A stretch of DNA of 7,508 nt from Victivallales bacterium. GTDB lineage: Bacteria > Verrucomicrobiota > Lentisphaeria > Oligosphaerales > Lenti-02. The notes beneath the pieces were generated by a model. That model was not told the DNA's origin. It was given only the letters and a program-made list of their open reading frames with translations, and did no database searches. The stretch lies in NCBI GenBank assembly GCA_018648945.1, contig JABGQJ010000376.1, positions 1 to 7,508 on the forward strand, read 5' to 3'. Made by a program: the position numbers and the translations under genes. This document shows, in pieces, positions 6,152-7,508 of the stretch. Within the stretch, counting starts at the first letter, position 1. The number at the start of each line of letters is the position of its first letter.

Positions 6152-7462
6152 TCACGTGGGGGTCGGGCAGTAGGTGGAGTACTTCAGACCCGGATTGATG
6201 CCGAGGCCGCCGCCCGGCACCGCGACTGAACTGCAGCCACACACGTAGGTTCTCGGGTCCTGACCAAGCTCGTCGGCCAATTCGTCCCACATCTCCCGGG
6301 TTTCCGTGCTCAGGTAGAGTTTGACGTCCTTGTCCCAACGCCGTACTTCGCGGATCATATGCTGGTAGATCATCTTGCGGGTCGCGTGCGGGAAGGGCCC
6401 CGTCCGCACGCCCTTCATGCTCGGCGCTGCCTCTCGAACCGCGGCTAGGCACTCCGGATCCAGCAAGTCGATGGGCAAGGTGGCGGTCATGGACTCGAGG
6501 GAATTCCAGATGTAGAGGCAGAATCCGATGGATTCGGGACGACTCACGGTCACCGCCTGCTTCAGCAGCTCCGCGTATTCCTCGCGCCAGTTCCGCACGG
6601 GGATGATGGGTTTGAGCTTGTAGCGCACGGGAATGCCCATCTCGTTGCATTTGCGCCCTGCCTCTATCCGTTCGAAGGCCGATGCAGAGCCTGGCTCCAG
6701 CTGTCGGGCCACCGTCTCGCAAGGGACGCTCCAGACGCCAACCAGACGGTCTTTGTGGGGCAGATCGGCCAGCCATTCGACGTTGGCACTGCCGGTGTGG
6801 AAGTGCCCGTAGCGGTCACTGTACTCGGCAAGCTTCCGCGAGAACAGGTCGTGCAGCCCGTATTCCGGTTCGAGGGTGATCGGGTCGCCGCTGAGGATCA
6901 TCCGGAATACCCGATTCCACGGGTAGTACTCGATGACTGGCCCGACCACCTGTTCCATGTACTCCTCCAGGTTCAGGCCGATGGCCAAGTACTTGCCAGC
7001 CCGTCCCGCCCCACAGTAGAGACAGCCGTGGGAGCATCCCCTGACCGTGCCGAGGTTGTAGGTGGGCCAGCAGACGCAGTTCTCGCGGCGGTCGCGCTCG
7101 TGCGGGTGTTGGTCGATGGGAGCGCCCATCTGGCCGTAGATGGCGCCGATCAGGTCCGTTGATGTGCCCGGCGCGCACCTGGCCAGCAGCGGCCCCAGAT
7201 CAGTGCGATTCTGGTGCATATCAATGGTCGTGAAAATGATGGGGCGGGTGTAGGCACAGATCTGGCCGGCCGGCGTCTGTGCCGGCGGCCAGAGCCCCCC
7301 GATCTCCGCCGCAACGGCAGGCAGGTTGGCTGCCGTGATCGTGGTGACGTCGCCCCGACCGAGATCCATGGCGGCAAGCATCCGCTCCATTCGGTCCACG
7401 CAGGCAGCATTCTCCAGAGCACGATCCAGGACGTAGACCTTGAGCGGCGTCAGTGCGTACAT
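6152..7462 (-). CDS. Radical SAM protein of the spore photoproduct lyase (SplB-like) family
   Basis: The product is 436 residues, longer than typical spore photoproduct lyase (about 340-350). The cluster motif C143-x3-C147-x2-C150 (GCSHGCLYCGAG) marks a radical SAM enzyme. What places it near SplB/COG1533 is the order of later blocks: LNLEEYMEQV, SGDPITLEPEYG (191-202), VWSVPCETVARQLEPGSAS (243-261), IEAGRKC (266-272), then YKLKPIIPVRNWREEY. In SPL these build the SAM barrel and DNA-lesion pocket. SPL repairs a thymine dimer in spore DNA, using a cysteine as hydrogen donor. Here the aligned position (about L190, before S-G-D) is not cysteine. Additional cysteines stand at 129, 131, 408, 410 and 432. 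The first roughly 120 residues are an extension I do not recognise. The start at ATG 7462 is set by GGAG seven bases upstream; a TTG at 7495 is unlikely. The substrate may differ from spore photoproduct. Confidence 0.8.
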   Translation of the reverse strand: MYALTPLKVYVLDRALENAACVDRMERMLAAMDLGRGDVTTITAANLPAVAAEIGGLWPPAQTPAGQICAYTRPIIFTTIDMHQNRTDLGPLLARCAPGTSTDLIGAIYGQMGAPIDQHPHERDRRENCVCWPTYNLGTVRGCSHGCLYCGAGRAGKYLAIGLNLEEYMEQVVGPVIEYYPWNRVFRMILSGDPITLEPEYGLHDLFSRKLAEYSDRYGHFHTGSANVEWLADLPHKDRLVGVWSVPCETVARQLEPGSASAFERIEAGRKCNEMGIPVRYKLKPIIPVRNWREEYAELLKQAVTVSRPESIGFCLYIWNSLESMTATLPIDLLDPECLAAVREAAPSMKGVRTGPFPHATRKMIYQHMIREVRRWDKDVKLYLSTETREMWDELADELGQDPRTYVCGCSSVAVPGGGLGINPGLKYSTYCPTPT

Positions 7463-7469
7463 AACCCAT

Positions 7470-7473
7470 CTCC
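7470..7473 (-). promoter_or_regulatory. Ribosome-binding site of the SPL-like gene
   Basis: The minus strand reads GGAG, seven bases before ATG 7462 (GGAGATGGGTTATG). This decides the start against the in-frame TTG at 7495. The 35 bases beyond it to the window edge are too few to judge a promoter. Confidence 0.65.
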
Positions 7474-7508
7474 ATGTCGGTGGCGGCGGGAGCAACGCGA
7501 TTACTCTA

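Noticed and set aside
6105..6776. 223-codon open frame on the minus strand
   Set aside because: It is an out-of-frame reading inside the SPL-like gene, whose correct frame carries conserved family motifs.

Overview
The window is GC-rich bacterial DNA (roughly 60% G+C by eye) with five protein genes. Four are on the minus strand and one on the plus strand. Two of the complete genes, and the partial gene at the left edge, encode exported proteins with clear signal peptides. Large secreted metallopeptidases with carbohydrate-binding-like tails, stand-alone secreted beta-propellers and loosely packed genes suggest a Planctomycetota, Verrucomicrobiota, Lentisphaerota or Armatimonadota-type heterotroph. 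That is an impression from style only: the window has no rRNA or other phylogenetic marker that settles it.

Layout from left to right. At 1-89 (minus) is the start of a secreted protein that runs out of the window. At 90-466 is a gap holding weak, frame-broken coding traces. At 467-3037 (minus) is an 856-residue exported zinc metallopeptidase (HExxH gluzincin type, M60/enhancin-like) with an N-terminal regulatory/Ig-like domain and a C-terminal CBM-like domain. At 3038-3691 is a 654-base gap with two short tandem repeats near the downstream gene. At 3692-4789 (minus) is HemW, a radical SAM heme chaperone. At 4790-5211 is a divergent intergenic region with several GC-rich inverted repeats, including the same 7-bp dyad twice. 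At 5212-6108 (plus) is a secreted beta-propeller protein. At 6109-6151 is a 43-base convergent gap with a possible hairpin. At 6152-7462 (minus) is a radical SAM protein related to spore photoproduct lyase, which apparently lacks the catalytic hydrogen-donor cysteine.

No operon is evident. The genes are spaced apart and arranged divergently or convergently, so a shared pathway cannot be claimed. The clearest common themes are export (three proteins) and radical SAM chemistry (two proteins). The most interesting items are the SPL-like protein with its altered cysteine pattern and the duplicated inverted repeat between hemW and the propeller gene. I see no CRISPR array, transposase, tRNA, rRNA or recognisable defence system.
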